Positions 22,980 through 30,598 of a DNA stretch of 63,402 nt are shown here, in pieces. Source of the stretch: CAILDB01 sp049695975 (GTDB taxonomy: Bacteria; Patescibacteriota; Minisyncoccia; Phycocordibacterales; GWA1-40-21); NCBI GenBank assembly GCA_049695975.1, contig JBAVTE010000024.1:1-63402 (forward strand), in the 5' to 3' direction. Under the pieces are notes generated by a model. It was given only the letters and a program-made list of their open reading frames with translations, made no database searches and was not told the DNA's origin. The number at the start of each line of letters is the position of its first letter. Positions within the stretch are counted from its first letter, which is position 1. Made by a program: the position numbers and the translations under genes.

Positions 22980-24902
22980 ATGTTTTCAGTAAAAAAATCC
23001 ATAAATAATCCTTTATTAGAGCCAGATACGAATGAACCATGGCAAGCAGAGGCTGTTTTCAATTGGTGTCCAGTTCAAGATAAAAAAGTCACCCGTTTTG
23101 TCTATAGGGCGATGTCAGCTCGAGAATTTTCCTACAATGTCAATTTATCTGTATCTACTATTGGTTATGCTGAAACAAAAGATTACATCAATTTCACCGA
23201 TCGTCGGCAGATAATCTTTCCAGAATATGAATGGGAAAAGTTTGGTTGTGAAGATCCTCGTATGGTCAAAATAGGTAAAAAATATTATATTTTTTATACA
23301 GCATTATCAAACCATCCTTTCGATGCAAACAGTATCAAGGTTGCCCTAGCTATTACAGAAGATTTTCAACATTTTGAAAAACATTTGATTACACCTTTCA
23401 ATGCCAAGGCAATGACTCTGTTTCCAGAAAAAATTAATGGAAAGTTTACAGCGATTCTCTCAGTGGATACCGACAATCCGCCTGCAAAAATATCCATGAT
23501 TCAGTTTGATAAAGAAGAAGATATGTGGAATAGCCAAATTTGGAAGAAATGGTATTCAGAAATTGAGAAATATCGGATAGATCCACGCAGATTTGATACT
23601 GATCAAGTAGAAATAGGTGCTCCACCAATAAAAACAAAGAAAGGTTGGCTTTTGATATATAGTCATATCCAAAATTATTTTAAAAAACATAAGGAAGGTT
23701 TTTATTCTGAAGATGTCAGTTTTGGCGTAGAGGCCATGTTGCTTGATAAGAATAATCCTACAAAAATTCTAGGAAAGAGTAAGGGGGCAATCTTTAGTGA
23801 CGGTGAATCTTATGAAAAATTTGGAAAAGTTCCTAATATTGTTTTTCCTTCCGGTGCTCTTATCAAGAAAAAAGATTTGGAAATTTTTTATGGCGGGGCA
23901 GATACAGTATGCTGTCAGGCAAAAGTGAATTTGGAAAATCTTTTGGCTAGTTTATTGCCAGGTGCGATGGATAAATTTGTAAAACGATACGATGGTAATC
24001 CTATACTTTTGCTCAAACCAGAAAATGCGTGGGAAAATTATGCTGTTTTCAATCCGGGTGCTTTTCAAGATGGAAAAATAATAAATATTGTTTATCGTTC
24101 AATGTCGACCGACGGCACATCTTTCTTTGGCTTGGCCACAAGTCGAAATGGTCTGAAAATTAATTCTCGTTTAGATCATCCAATCTATTCTCCACGAGCA
24201 GATTTTGAAAGCAAAAAGCAACCAGGGAACTCGGGTTGTGAAGATCCACGATTGACACTTTTGGATGGACAAATATATATGTGCTACACCGCTTATGATG
24301 GAGTGGATTTGCCTAGAGTGGCTTTGTCTCATATTTCTCTTTTAGATTTTAGAAATCAAAACTGGAATTGGTCTGAACCCGTGCTCATTTCTCCGAATAA
24401 TGTTGACGATAAAGACGCTTGTATTTTTCCAGAAAAAATTGATGGAAAATTTTTATTGATTCACCGAATCAATGGCGATATCTGTGCCGATTTTTTGCAT
24501 TCGCCAAAATCTATAGAGGAAGCCACATTGTTGGGAACGCCAATTATTTTGCCGAGGCCCGGGATGTGGGACAATGAAAAAGTGGGTCTAGCTGCACCAC
24601 CTATAAAAACCAAAAAAGGGTGGCTTCTTCTCTATCATGGTATTTCCAAAAGCCATCATACTTACAGAGTTGGTGCTGTTCTACTTGATTTAAAAAATCC
24701 TACTTTAGTCATTGGTCGTACCAGCCAACCAATTTTTGAACCGCGAGAAAAATATGAATTGGAAGGACAAGTACCAAAAGTTGTTTTTCCTTGTGGTTTA
24801 GCTTTCATAAAAGACAAACTTTTTATCTATTACGGCGGTGCTGATAGTGTCGTTGGTGTAGCTACTGCTTCTATCAAAAAACTTTTGAGTATGTTTGATT
24901 AG
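22980..24902 (+). CDS. Tandem double-domain GH130 protein
   Basis: 640 aa with two complete GH130 domains: GCEDPR at residues 89-94 and again at 419-424, each followed by FPEKI.GKF, APPIKTKKGWLL and FYGGADTV / YYGGADSV. The first domain spans roughly 1-315 and the second 325-640. GH130 enzymes cleave beta-mannosides, most by phosphorolysis to give alpha-mannose-1-phosphate. No signal peptide is visible, so it is predicted to be cytoplasmic. It starts 4 nt after the preceding GH130-like gene, and the two are co-transcribed paralogues. Confidence 0.9.
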   Translation: MFSVKKSINNPLLEPDTNEPWQAEAVFNWCPVQDKKVTRFVYRAMSAREFSYNVNLSVSTIGYAETKDYINFTDRRQIIFPEYEWEKFGCEDPRMVKIGKKYYIFYTALSNHPFDANSIKVALAITEDFQHFEKHLITPFNAKAMTLFPEKINGKFTAILSVDTDNPPAKISMIQFDKEEDMWNSQIWKKWYSEIEKYRIDPRRFDTDQVEIGAPPIKTKKGWLLIYSHIQNYFKKHKEGFYSEDVSFGVEAMLLDKNNPTKILGKSKGAIFSDGESYEKFGKVPNIVFPSGALIKKKDLEIFYGGADTVCCQAKVNLENLLASLLPGAMDKFVKRYDGNPILLLKPENAWENYAVFNPGAFQDGKIINIVYRSMSTDGTSFFGLATSRNGLKINSRLDHPIYSPRADFESKKQPGNSGCEDPRLTLLDGQIYMCYTAYDGVDLPRVALSHISLLDFRNQNWNWSEPVLISPNNVDDKDACIFPEKIDGKFLLIHRINGDICADFLHSPKSIEEATLLGTPIILPRPGMWDNEKVGLAAPPIKTKKGWLLLYHGISKSHHTYRVGAVLLDLKNPTLVIGRTSQPIFEPREKYELEGQVPKVVFPCGLAFIKDKLFIYYGGADSVVGVATASIKKLLSMFD

Positions 24903-24953
24903 ATATCAGCCACCTTTCTTTTTTATCTTTTTTCTGTTATAAATGAATCTCTC

Positions 24954-25027
24954 GGGCGCTTAGCTCAGTTGGTTAGAGCACCTCATTTACACTGAGGGGG
25001 TCAGGGGTTCGAATCCCTTAGCGCCCA
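24954..25027 (+). tRNA. tRNA-Val (TAC)
   Basis: Acceptor GGGCGCT/AGCGCCC, D stem GCTC/GAGC, anticodon stem CCTCA/TGAGG with loop TTTACAC (anticodon TAC), T arm AGGGGTTCGAATCCCTT, discriminator A at 25027. CCA is not encoded. Confidence 0.96.
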
Positions 25028-25106
25028 CATGACAAAAACTAGTTAAATATTAATACTTAGAATATTTAATTTTTTGTCTGGTGACCGAGTCTTCTATCGC
25101 CCACAT
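25022..25106. repeat. Hairpin plus direct copy of the tRNA-Val 3' end
   Basis: After the tRNA, GACAAAAA (25031-25038)/TTTTTGTC (25071-25078) and TTAAATATT (25043-25051)/AATATTTAA (25061-25069) form a long hairpin. It is followed by a direct copy of the tRNA terminus, CGCCCACAT, at 25098-25106 (original 25022-25030), itself preceded by CTTCTAT, similar to the CCCTTAG of the tRNA. Confidence 0.7.
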
Positions 25107-25111
25107 ATTTA

Positions 25112-25852
25112 ATGAAAATACCTATATTATACGAAGACAAAGATATTTTAGTGATCAACAAGCCCGCAGGACTTGTGGTGCATTCTGATGGAAGAACGAA
25201 AGAAAAAACCTTAGTTGATTGGATTTTAAAAAAATATCCGAAAGTGAAAAATGTGGGGGAAGATATTATCCAGAAAGATGGAACTGTTTTAAAAAGACCA
25301 GGAATAGTGCACAGAATAGATAGAGATACTTCTGGAGTCCTTGTAATTGCTAAAAACCAGAAATCATTTTTGTTTCTCAAAAAACAATTTCAAGATAGAG
25401 AAATTTACAAAGTTTATCATGCATTTTTGTACGGTGAACTTAAAGAGGTCCGCGGAATGATAGACAGACCGATAGGACGAAGCAGTACCGATTTTAGAAA
25501 GTGGACAGCTCAAAGAGGAAGAGGAGAGGAGAGGGAAGCTGTGACATATTTTAAAATGATTATTGCAAAAGATGGATTTTCTTTTGTCGAAGCAATCCCA
25601 AAAACTGGTAGAACTCACCAGATTAGGGTGCATTTTAGAGCAATAGACTATCCTATAGTGATGGATGCACTTTATGCACCGGAGTCGATGTTGAAAAACA
25701 GAAAACAATTGGGTTTCCAAAGACACGCTTTGCATGCGAGATCTATCGAAATTGAACTTATTAACGGTAATAAGAAAGAAATAGTGGCACCATATCCAGA
25801 GGATTTTCAAAAAGCGCTTATTAAAATTGGTTTGAAAAAACTTGTAAATTAG
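25112..25852 (+). CDS. RluA-family rRNA/tRNA pseudouridine synthase (RluD-like)
   Basis: 246 aa with the RluA-family catalytic segment HRIDRDTSGVLVIAKN (catalytic Asp in RIDRDTSG, near residue 70), an N-terminal YEDKDILVINKPAGLVVH strand, and the closing GRTHQIRVHFRAIDYPIVMD. No S4 domain is present at the N-terminus, so it is the short form. It converts specific uridines of rRNA or tRNA to pseudouridine in the cytoplasm; the exact site cannot be told. It begins directly after the tRNA-Val element. Confidence 0.92.
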   Translation: MKIPILYEDKDILVINKPAGLVVHSDGRTKEKTLVDWILKKYPKVKNVGEDIIQKDGTVLKRPGIVHRIDRDTSGVLVIAKNQKSFLFLKKQFQDREIYKVYHAFLYGELKEVRGMIDRPIGRSSTDFRKWTAQRGRGEEREAVTYFKMIIAKDGFSFVEAIPKTGRTHQIRVHFRAIDYPIVMDALYAPESMLKNRKQLGFQRHALHARSIEIELINGNKKEIVAPYPEDFQKALIKIGLKKLVN

Positions 25853-25880
25853 GGTAGGTTGTGTTAGATTATTATTTATT

Positions 25881-26318
25881 ATGGAATTAAAAAATATAAA
25901 GATTTCACCAGTTAATATGGAAGAGAGAAAAGGTTTAGATATTCGATCTGGTGATACTATTCGTGTTTGGCAGAAAATTCAAGAAGGTGATAAAACAAGA
26001 ACACAAGCTTTTGAAGGAATTGTACTTGCAAAAAAGCATGGTAAAGAAGCTGGTTCTATGATTACAGTCAGAAAGATAATAGAAGGAGTTGGAGTGGAGA
26101 GGATTTTTCCGCTTTATTCCCCATCTATAGATAAAGTTGAAATTTTGAGAAGAGCAAATGTTAGAAGAGCTAAACTATATTATATTAGAACAAAAGCTGT
26201 AAAAGAAATAAGAAGAGGTATGAAGAGCACACTTCTAGAAGCAAGAAAAGAATCAAACACAGACACTTCATCAAAAAAAGCTAAAAAAACAGAAGAAAAA
26301 ACAGAAGGAAAAGAGTAA
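25881..26318 (+). CDS. rplS: 50S ribosomal protein L19
   Basis: The family core is clear: SGDTIRVWQKIQEGDKTRTQ, FEGIVLAKKHG, MITVRKIIEGVGVERIFPLY and RRANVRRAKLYYIR. L19 sits at the subunit interface (bridge B8). The protein has 145 aa because of a lysine/glutamate-rich extension after residue 115, beyond the usual ~115 aa. A terminator follows. Confidence 0.96.
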   Translation: MELKNIKISPVNMEERKGLDIRSGDTIRVWQKIQEGDKTRTQAFEGIVLAKKHGKEAGSMITVRKIIEGVGVERIFPLYSPSIDKVEILRRANVRRAKLYYIRTKAVKEIRRGMKSTLLEARKESNTDTSSKKAKKTEEKTEGKE

Positions 26319-26344
26319 GATTAATTAAATTAAGAAATTAAAAA

Positions 26345-26378
26345 GGTCCACGATCAGATCGCGGGTCTTTTTTTTGTT
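26345..26378 (+). terminator. rplS: Terminator after rplS
   Basis: A stem around CCACGATC / GATCGCGG (one mismatch) is followed by eight T residues. It separates rplS from tRNA-Leu. Confidence 0.75.
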
Positions 26379-26414
26379 GATTTTTTTTCCATTTTGAAGC
26401 ATAATGTCTTTTAT

Positions 26415-26498
26415 GCACGGGTGGCGAAACTGGTAGACGCACTACCTTGAGGTGGTAGCGCCCGCAAGGGCATGGAAGTTCAAGTCTTCTCCCGTGCA
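26415..26498 (+). tRNA. tRNA-Leu (GAG)
   Basis: Acceptor GCACGGG/CCCGTGC, anticodon stem CTACC/GGTAG with loop TTGAGGT (anticodon GAG), a class II long variable arm CGCCCGCAAGGGCATG, T arm ending CAAGTCTTCT, discriminator A at 26498. CCA is not encoded. Confidence 0.96.
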
Positions 26499-26661
26499 CA
26501 GACATTAAAAAAGGCGCATCAAGCGCCTTTTTTAATGTCTGCTGGAGAAGACTTGAAAGACGGAAATCATTTTTCTAGCAAGAAAAATGATTGAGTCGAG
26601 GTCGACAGTATCTGTGAGCGACGGCGAACAGAAAACTGGTAATCAAGTCCTCTCTCGTGCA
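26499..26661. repeat. tRNA-Leu 3'-end element: hairpin, inverted copy, shared boxes, direct copy
   Basis: A 19-bp perfect stem (26499-26517 / 26523-26541, loop ATCAA) is extended by an inverted copy of the tRNA T-arm: GGAGAAGACTTGAA at 26543-26556 complements TTCAAGTCTTCTCC at 26479-26492. Then come a hairpin with loop AGCA (TTTTTCT/AGAAAAA), box CTAGCAAG (26575-26582), box GAGCGACGGCGAACA (26616-26630), and finally a degenerate direct copy of the tRNA 3' end (26638-26661, ending CTCGTGCA, about 19 of 25 positions kept). Confidence 0.75.
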
Positions 26662-26738
26662 AATTTGAATTTTTTTTGAATTGGGGATACTATTTGTATA
26701 GTCGTTTTTTGTTTATTAAATTTTAAATAATTGAATCT

Positions 26739-27083
26739 ATGAAAAAAATATCTAAAAAGTCAGTTAAAAAAGTAATTAAGAAAGCAGTTAAAAAAACTGT
26801 TAAAAAAGTAGCCAAAAAAATAGAGAAGGAGAAAAAAGAAAAAGTGATTGGCGTAGTCACTCATTGGTATGACGGCATTAGTGTTGCCGTAATCAAACTC
26901 TCGGGAGCCTTAAAAGTTGGTGATAAAATAAAAGTAAAAAGAGGTGAAGAAGAATTTGAAGAGAAAATTGAATCAATGCAACTAGATCATAAAGCTATAA
27001 AATCTGGCAAGAAAGGAAAGGAAATTGCAATTAAACTTAGTGGAAAAACAAAAGAAGGGGCTGAAATTTTTATAGTAAAATAA
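26739..27083 (+). CDS. EF-Tu domain-2-like translation factor-related protein
   Basis: The first 36 residues are lysine-rich repeats (KKVIKKAVKKTVKKVAKK). The remainder (VIGVVTHWYDGISVAVIKLS, GALKVGDKIKVK, ...IESMQLDHKAIKSGKKGKEIAIKL) is a small beta barrel like domain 2 of translation GTPases. There is no GTPase domain. Such stand-alone barrels occur in CPR bacteria under the name translation elongation factor-like protein. The basic tail suggests RNA binding. It is directly followed by the PduO-type gene (stop-start adjacent). Confidence 0.75.
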   Translation: MKKISKKSVKKVIKKAVKKTVKKVAKKIEKEKKEKVIGVVTHWYDGISVAVIKLSGALKVGDKIKVKRGEEEFEEKIESMQLDHKAIKSGKKGKEIAIKLSGKTKEGAEIFIVK

Positions 27084-27635
27084 ATGTTTTATACCAAAAA
27101 AGGTGATGATGGAAAAACGCAGGTTTTCGGCTGTGATCAAAGATTATCAAAAAGTTCTGCTGTAGCGGAGGCCCTTGGAGTGCTTGATGAAGGAAATTCT
27201 TTTCTTGGAATTTGCAAAATAAAACTCTTTAAAGAAGACATCGATGTTTTTGGTGAGAAAGAATCTTTGTTAATAGAAGAAATTCAGAATAATCTTTTTA
27301 CAATTCAAGCTCAAATCGCCAGTGTAGATAAAAAAGTTTTATATAAAGAAGTAGAAAAGATTGAAAATTTAATTATAAAAATCGAAACTGTTATTCCGCC
27401 AGTTAAAAGTTTTATTGTTTCAGGATCTTGTGAAATATCTGCATTGTTTGATTTTGCTAGAGCGCTTATAAGAACGGCAGAGAGGAGAGTAGTAGCAGTA
27501 TCTGAGGAAGGTTTGGTAAAAATAGATGAAAATTCTTTAAAATATTTAAATCGTCTTTCAAGTTTTCTTTTTGCTTTAGCTAGACATAATGCCTATAAAT
27601 CTGGTATAAATGAGGGGTCGCCGATTTACAAGTAG
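27084..27635 (+). CDS. PduO-type ATP:cob(I)alamin adenosyltransferase
   Basis: 183 aa with PduO features: FYTKKGDDGKTQVFG at the N-terminus (ATP-binding TKxGDxGxT), SVDKKV.., and the C-terminal RTAERRVVAV...LKYLNRLSSFLFALAR segment with the conserved Arg/Asn residues. The enzyme forms adenosylcobalamin from cob(I)alamin and ATP. CPR genomes usually lack cobalamin synthesis, so this would imply salvage or a changed role. It shares an operon with the barrel protein upstream. Confidence 0.87.
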   Translation: MFYTKKGDDGKTQVFGCDQRLSKSSAVAEALGVLDEGNSFLGICKIKLFKEDIDVFGEKESLLIEEIQNNLFTIQAQIASVDKKVLYKEVEKIENLIIKIETVIPPVKSFIVSGSCEISALFDFARALIRTAERRVVAVSEEGLVKIDENSLKYLNRLSSFLFALARHNAYKSGINEGSPIYK

Positions 27636-27660
27636 TTCTTGTGTGAGATAGGCGAGATAT

Positions 27661-27735
27661 GGTGGCTATGGTGTAGCGGTAGCACAAGAGTTTGTGGAAC
27701 TCTTTGTTCGGGTTCAACCCCCGATAGCCACCCCA
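27661..27735 (+). tRNA. tRNA-His (GTG)
   Basis: Acceptor GTGGCTA/TAGCCAC with the extra G-1 (27661) facing C73 (27732), which is diagnostic for tRNA-His. Anticodon stem AGAGT/ACTCT with loop TTGTGGA gives anticodon GTG. CCA is encoded at 27733-27735, unlike in the other three tRNAs. No long hairpin follows. Confidence 0.96.
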
Positions 27736-27790
27736 TTGAACTTTCTTTACTAGGTGTTAGTATGTAGACATTATCAACTAATATAATTTT

Positions 27791-28546
27791 ATGTATTACA
27801 TTATTTTAATCATCGTTATTCTCATTTTTCTTTCTCTAAAAGTAGTCAAAGAATATGACAGAGGTGTGATTTTCTTTCTTGGTAAATGTACCGGTGTGCG
27901 GGGTCCTGGGCTTATTATTTTGATACCAATTTTTGAACTTATGACCAAGGTTACTTTGCGAACTATCACTATGAACATTCCTTCACAGAAGATTATTACC
28001 AAAGATAATGTTTCTATCGATATTGCAGCCGTTGCTTATTATCATATTGTTGATCCACAAAAGTCTGTAATAGCTATTGAAAATGTTTATGACGCAGTCA
28101 ATCAGATTAGCCAGACCACAGTCCGAAATGTTGTCGGGCGTTTTTCTCTTGATCAGCTTCTTTCGCAAACTAGCGATATCAATATTCAGATTAAAGATGT
28201 GATTGATGCTCATACTGAGCCATGGGGTGCCCAGGTGACCGCTGTAGAGATTAAAGACATTATTTTGCCGGATAATATGCAGAGAGCTATGGCAAAAGAA
28301 GCCGAGGCGGAAAGAGAAAGGCGTGCTAAAATTGTTGCTGCCCAAGGTGAATTTCAGGCTGCTGAAAAGCTTGGACAAGCGGCAGATCTTATCGCAGCAC
28401 ATCCAGTGGCTTTGCAACTTCGAACATTGCAAACTATGTCGGAGATAGCCACCGAAAAGAACTCAACGATTATTTTCCCTGCCCAATTTATGACTACTGT
28501 TCAGGAGGCCATTGCAACAATAAGGGGCGATTCAAAGAGTAAATAA
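27791..28546 (+). CDS. SPFH/band 7 family protein (slipin/stomatin-like)
   Basis: 251 aa; one N-terminal membrane helix (1-17), the SPFH opening KVVKEYDRGVIFFLGKCTG, VRGPGLIILIPIFELMTKV, and QKIITKDNVSIDIAAVAYYHI, then the coiled-coil AMAKEAEAERERRAKIVAAQ and an oligomerisation end. Slipins form membrane-associated oligomers in lipid microdomains. A NfeD partner, usual for this group, is not seen next to it. Confidence 0.92.
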   Translation: MYYIILIIVILIFLSLKVVKEYDRGVIFFLGKCTGVRGPGLIILIPIFELMTKVTLRTITMNIPSQKIITKDNVSIDIAAVAYYHIVDPQKSVIAIENVYDAVNQISQTTVRNVVGRFSLDQLLSQTSDINIQIKDVIDAHTEPWGAQVTAVEIKDIILPDNMQRAMAKEAEAERERRAKIVAAQGEFQAAEKLGQAADLIAAHPVALQLRTLQTMSEIATEKNSTIIFPAQFMTTVQEAIATIRGDSKSK

Positions 28547-28597
28547 TATTAAATAGGAGAACTTTCATTTTTAAAAAAAACATACTATAATCTAAAT

Positions 28598-28819
28598 ATG
28601 AGATTTGAATCAAATGTGATAGAAATTGATCAAGAAAAGGAAAACGCTGAAATGGCTATTATGAGTATGCGAGATGAAGTGGCTGTAATGGGTTTTAATG
28701 ATTATGAAATGTCAGCTTTTGACAAAATTTTATCAGATTTAGACATAAGTCTAATATCTCCTCAAGAAGCTGTAGAAAAAGCCTACGCGATAAAGGCAAA
28801 CAAGCAGGATTATCATTAA
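28598..28819 (+). CDS. Small hypothetical protein, 73 aa
   Basis: A soluble acidic protein with predicted helices (EIDQEKENAEMAIMSMRDEV; EAVEKAYAIKANKQ). TATAAT at 28586-28591 lies 6 nt before the ATG, giving a clean leaderless start that supports the gene being real. Family not recognised. Confidence 0.65.
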   Translation: MRFESNVIEIDQEKENAEMAIMSMRDEVAVMGFNDYEMSAFDKILSDLDISLISPQEAVEKAYAIKANKQDYH

Positions 28820-28868
28820 TTATTAGGTAAGATTGAGATTGAGGTTTAAACTTGATATAATTTAAGGT

Positions 28869-29312
28869 ATGGAAAATCAAATTGAAGATTCGGAGGACTC
28901 ATTGAGGATATGGAGAATAATTCGTGTCTTATTTTTTCAAGTAGTTTTAGCTTATGCTATTTATATTACACTAAATTTTCCATTTGGGGTTTGGGCCACA
29001 ATTTCTTGTGGCGACAGTTCTGACTGCAAGGTTCCTTCCGTAATTTCTATTGTTGGAAATTTTGAGTATTTAATAATTTTTCTAGGAGCGTTCTTTTCAT
29101 TATTATTTATTTCTTTAAAAACTGAACTTATTAAAAGAAAAAGACGAGAAACTAATTATATAATTATAATCAGTACATTATTTGTTTTTCTTTTTTCTTA
29201 TGCTCTATTTTTCTTTCTCTTTTCTCCACCTTCCATAATCTTTAGTCTTTTAACATCCATTGCATATTTCTTTAGTACATCTAGCATTATCAAAAGAATC
29301 ATATTTGAATAA
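28869..29312 (+). CDS. Hypothetical membrane protein with four helices
   Basis: 147 aa. After a charged N-terminus, hydrophobic segments lie near 15-35, 57-77, 92-112 and 115-135. A pair of cysteines (SCGDSSDC) sits in the first external loop. TATAAT at 28856-28861 is 7 nt before the ATG (leaderless). No family recognised. It converges on the TrmH-like gene; AGATTGCAATCT at about 29331-29342 may act as a weak shared terminator. Confidence 0.65.
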   Translation: MENQIEDSEDSLRIWRIIRVLFFQVVLAYAIYITLNFPFGVWATISCGDSSDCKVPSVISIVGNFEYLIIFLGAFFSLLFISLKTELIKRKRRETNYIIIISTLFVFLFSYALFFFLFSPPSIIFSLLTSIAYFFSTSSIIKRIIFE

Positions 29313-29348
29313 TAAAAGTATATAACTAATTAGATTGCAATCTGATTT

Positions 29349-30098
29349 TTATTTAGTACTTCTTTTCCAATTATCCAGAATCACAGAAGTTGCGATGGCG
29401 ACATTGAGTGACTCGGCCTTGCCGAAAGAGGGGATGGTGATTTTTTGGGTTACGATATTTTCGAGATCTTTGCTTATGCCATTTGATTCATTGCCCATGA
29501 GGAGGATTCCTGATTTGGGGAAATTAAAAGTATGGACATTTTCACCTGACATAAATGTGCCGAAAATTGGTAATCCAATTTTCGGCAGGGTTTCTGCGAG
29601 ATTTGCATAGGAAATGTTAATTCTCAAAAATGAACCCTTTGTGGCGGAAATAACTTTTGGATTGTAAAAGTCTACTGTGTTTTCACTCGCAATAATTTTT
29701 GTGATTCCATACCAGTCGGCAATACGGATGATTGTTCCTAGGTTTCCTGGGTCTTTTATTTCATCAAGGGCAATTAAAATTTCGTTTTTATCTACTTCAA
29801 ATTTATTATTTTCTTTTTGTTTTACAATAGCCAGCACAGAGTCATTACTTTCAAGTGTTCCTACTTTTTCTATCTCGCTATGTTCTACTACATCGTAGCC
29901 GACATTTTTATCTTTGATCAAATTTCTATTTTTATCAAAAAAATCTGCTGTACAGAGTAGGTAGTCTATATTCCAATCGGAATTAAAAAGCTCCAATACA
30001 TTTTTCTCTCCTTCAACCAGAAAAAGCCCGAGTTCATTGCGGTGTTTTTTATCGTGCAGAGATTTTATGAGTTTTGCTTGATTTTTCGTAAAAGCCAT
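29349..30098 (-). CDS. TrmH/SpoU-family RNA 2'-O-methyltransferase
   Basis: 249 aa from ATG 30098. A substrate-binding N-terminal part (FLVEGEKNVLELF) is followed by the SPOUT fold: LDEIKDPGNLGTIIRIADWY, then the AdoMet knot motifs ILLMGNESNGISKDL and ITIPSFGKAESLNVAIATSV. These match TrmH-type methylases of rRNA or tRNA ribose. ATG 30098 (MAFTKNQ) is preferred to the earlier in-frame ATG because the latter adds only MCYVIY. It is convergent to the small membrane protein and divergent from the copper regulator. Confidence 0.92.
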   Translation of the reverse strand: MAFTKNQAKLIKSLHDKKHRNELGLFLVEGEKNVLELFNSDWNIDYLLCTADFFDKNRNLIKDKNVGYDVVEHSEIEKVGTLESNDSVLAIVKQKENNKFEVDKNEILIALDEIKDPGNLGTIIRIADWYGITKIIASENTVDFYNPKVISATKGSFLRINISYANLAETLPKIGLPIFGTFMSGENVHTFNFPKSGILLMGNESNGISKDLENIVTQKITIPSFGKAESLNVAIATSVILDNWKRSTK

Positions 30099-30145
30099 AT
30101 AAATAACATAACACAAAAGCTCGATTATTTAAAGTATCAAACATA

Positions 30146-30182
30146 TTGAAAATACCCTAGGGGGGTATATACTTATACCATT
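30146..30182 (+). promoter_or_regulatory. Promoter with CsoR-type operator
   Basis: TTGAAA (30146-30151) and TATACT (30168-30173) are separated by 16 nt, and the spacer contains ATACCCTAGGGGGGTAT, the C/G-tract pseudopalindrome typical of CsoR-family operators. The ATG follows 9 nt after the -10 box. Confidence 0.8.
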
Positions 30183-30446
30183 ATGAATAAGGAAGAAATT
30201 AAATTGGTTCGCAGATTGAAGATCATTGAAGGACAAATAAGGGGATTACAAGAAATGTTGGAAAGGGATGCATATTGCATAGATATTATTACCCAGACCT
30301 CCGCAGTAAAACAGGCTCTTTCTGGGGTAGAGGATGCCCTTATGGAAAACCATCTAGGTACATGTCTCATCGCACAAATAAAAAATGGCAAAGAAAAGAA
30401 AGCGACGGGCGAGATTCTCAAGGTTTATCGTTTAAAAAGAAAATAA
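30183..30446 (+). CDS. csoR: CsoR/FrmR-family metal-sensing repressor (copper type)
   Basis: 87 aa, all-helical DUF156 family. RRLKIIEGQIRGLQEMLERD at residues 10-29 and the Cu(I) ligand set are visible: Cys in AYCIDII, then His and Cys in ENHLGTC. This Cys-His-Cys arrangement indicates copper rather than formaldehyde or nickel sensing. It would repress its own promoter (operator at 30154-30168) and release DNA when copper binds. The downstream genes (ATPase remnant, HMA-SafE protein, cupredoxin) fit copper handling. Confidence 0.9.
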   Translation: MNKEEIKLVRRLKIIEGQIRGLQEMLERDAYCIDIITQTSAVKQALSGVEDALMENHLGTCLIAQIKNGKEKKATGEILKVYRLKRK

Positions 30447-30448
30447 TT

Positions 30449-30553
30449 ATGGAAGTAATGTCAGAAGATAAGTTCAATAAGATTAAAGATTTTCAATCAG
30501 AAGGTAAAATCGTGGTGATGTCCGGAGATGGAGTAAAAAATGGCATTTTCTAG
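30449..30553 (+). pseudogene. Stump of a copper P-type ATPase (CopA-like)
   Basis: A 34-codon ORF directly after csoR. KIKDFQSEGKIVVMSGDGVK resembles the hinge region of heavy-metal P-type ATPases (usually EGK.VAMVGDGIND), but nothing else of the ~700-residue protein remains and the frame stops three residues after KNG. Probably a deletion remnant of a copper exporter once in this operon. Confidence 0.6.
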
Positions 30554-30598
30554 TGTTTCTGTGGTCGGAAATTCTCTTCGTATTAAAATTAAAAAATT

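Noticed and set aside
30275..30553. 92-codon ORF overlapping csoR
   Set aside because: Its first two-thirds is an out-of-frame reading of csoR; only the last 34 codons, after the csoR stop, resemble a protein (ATPase stump).
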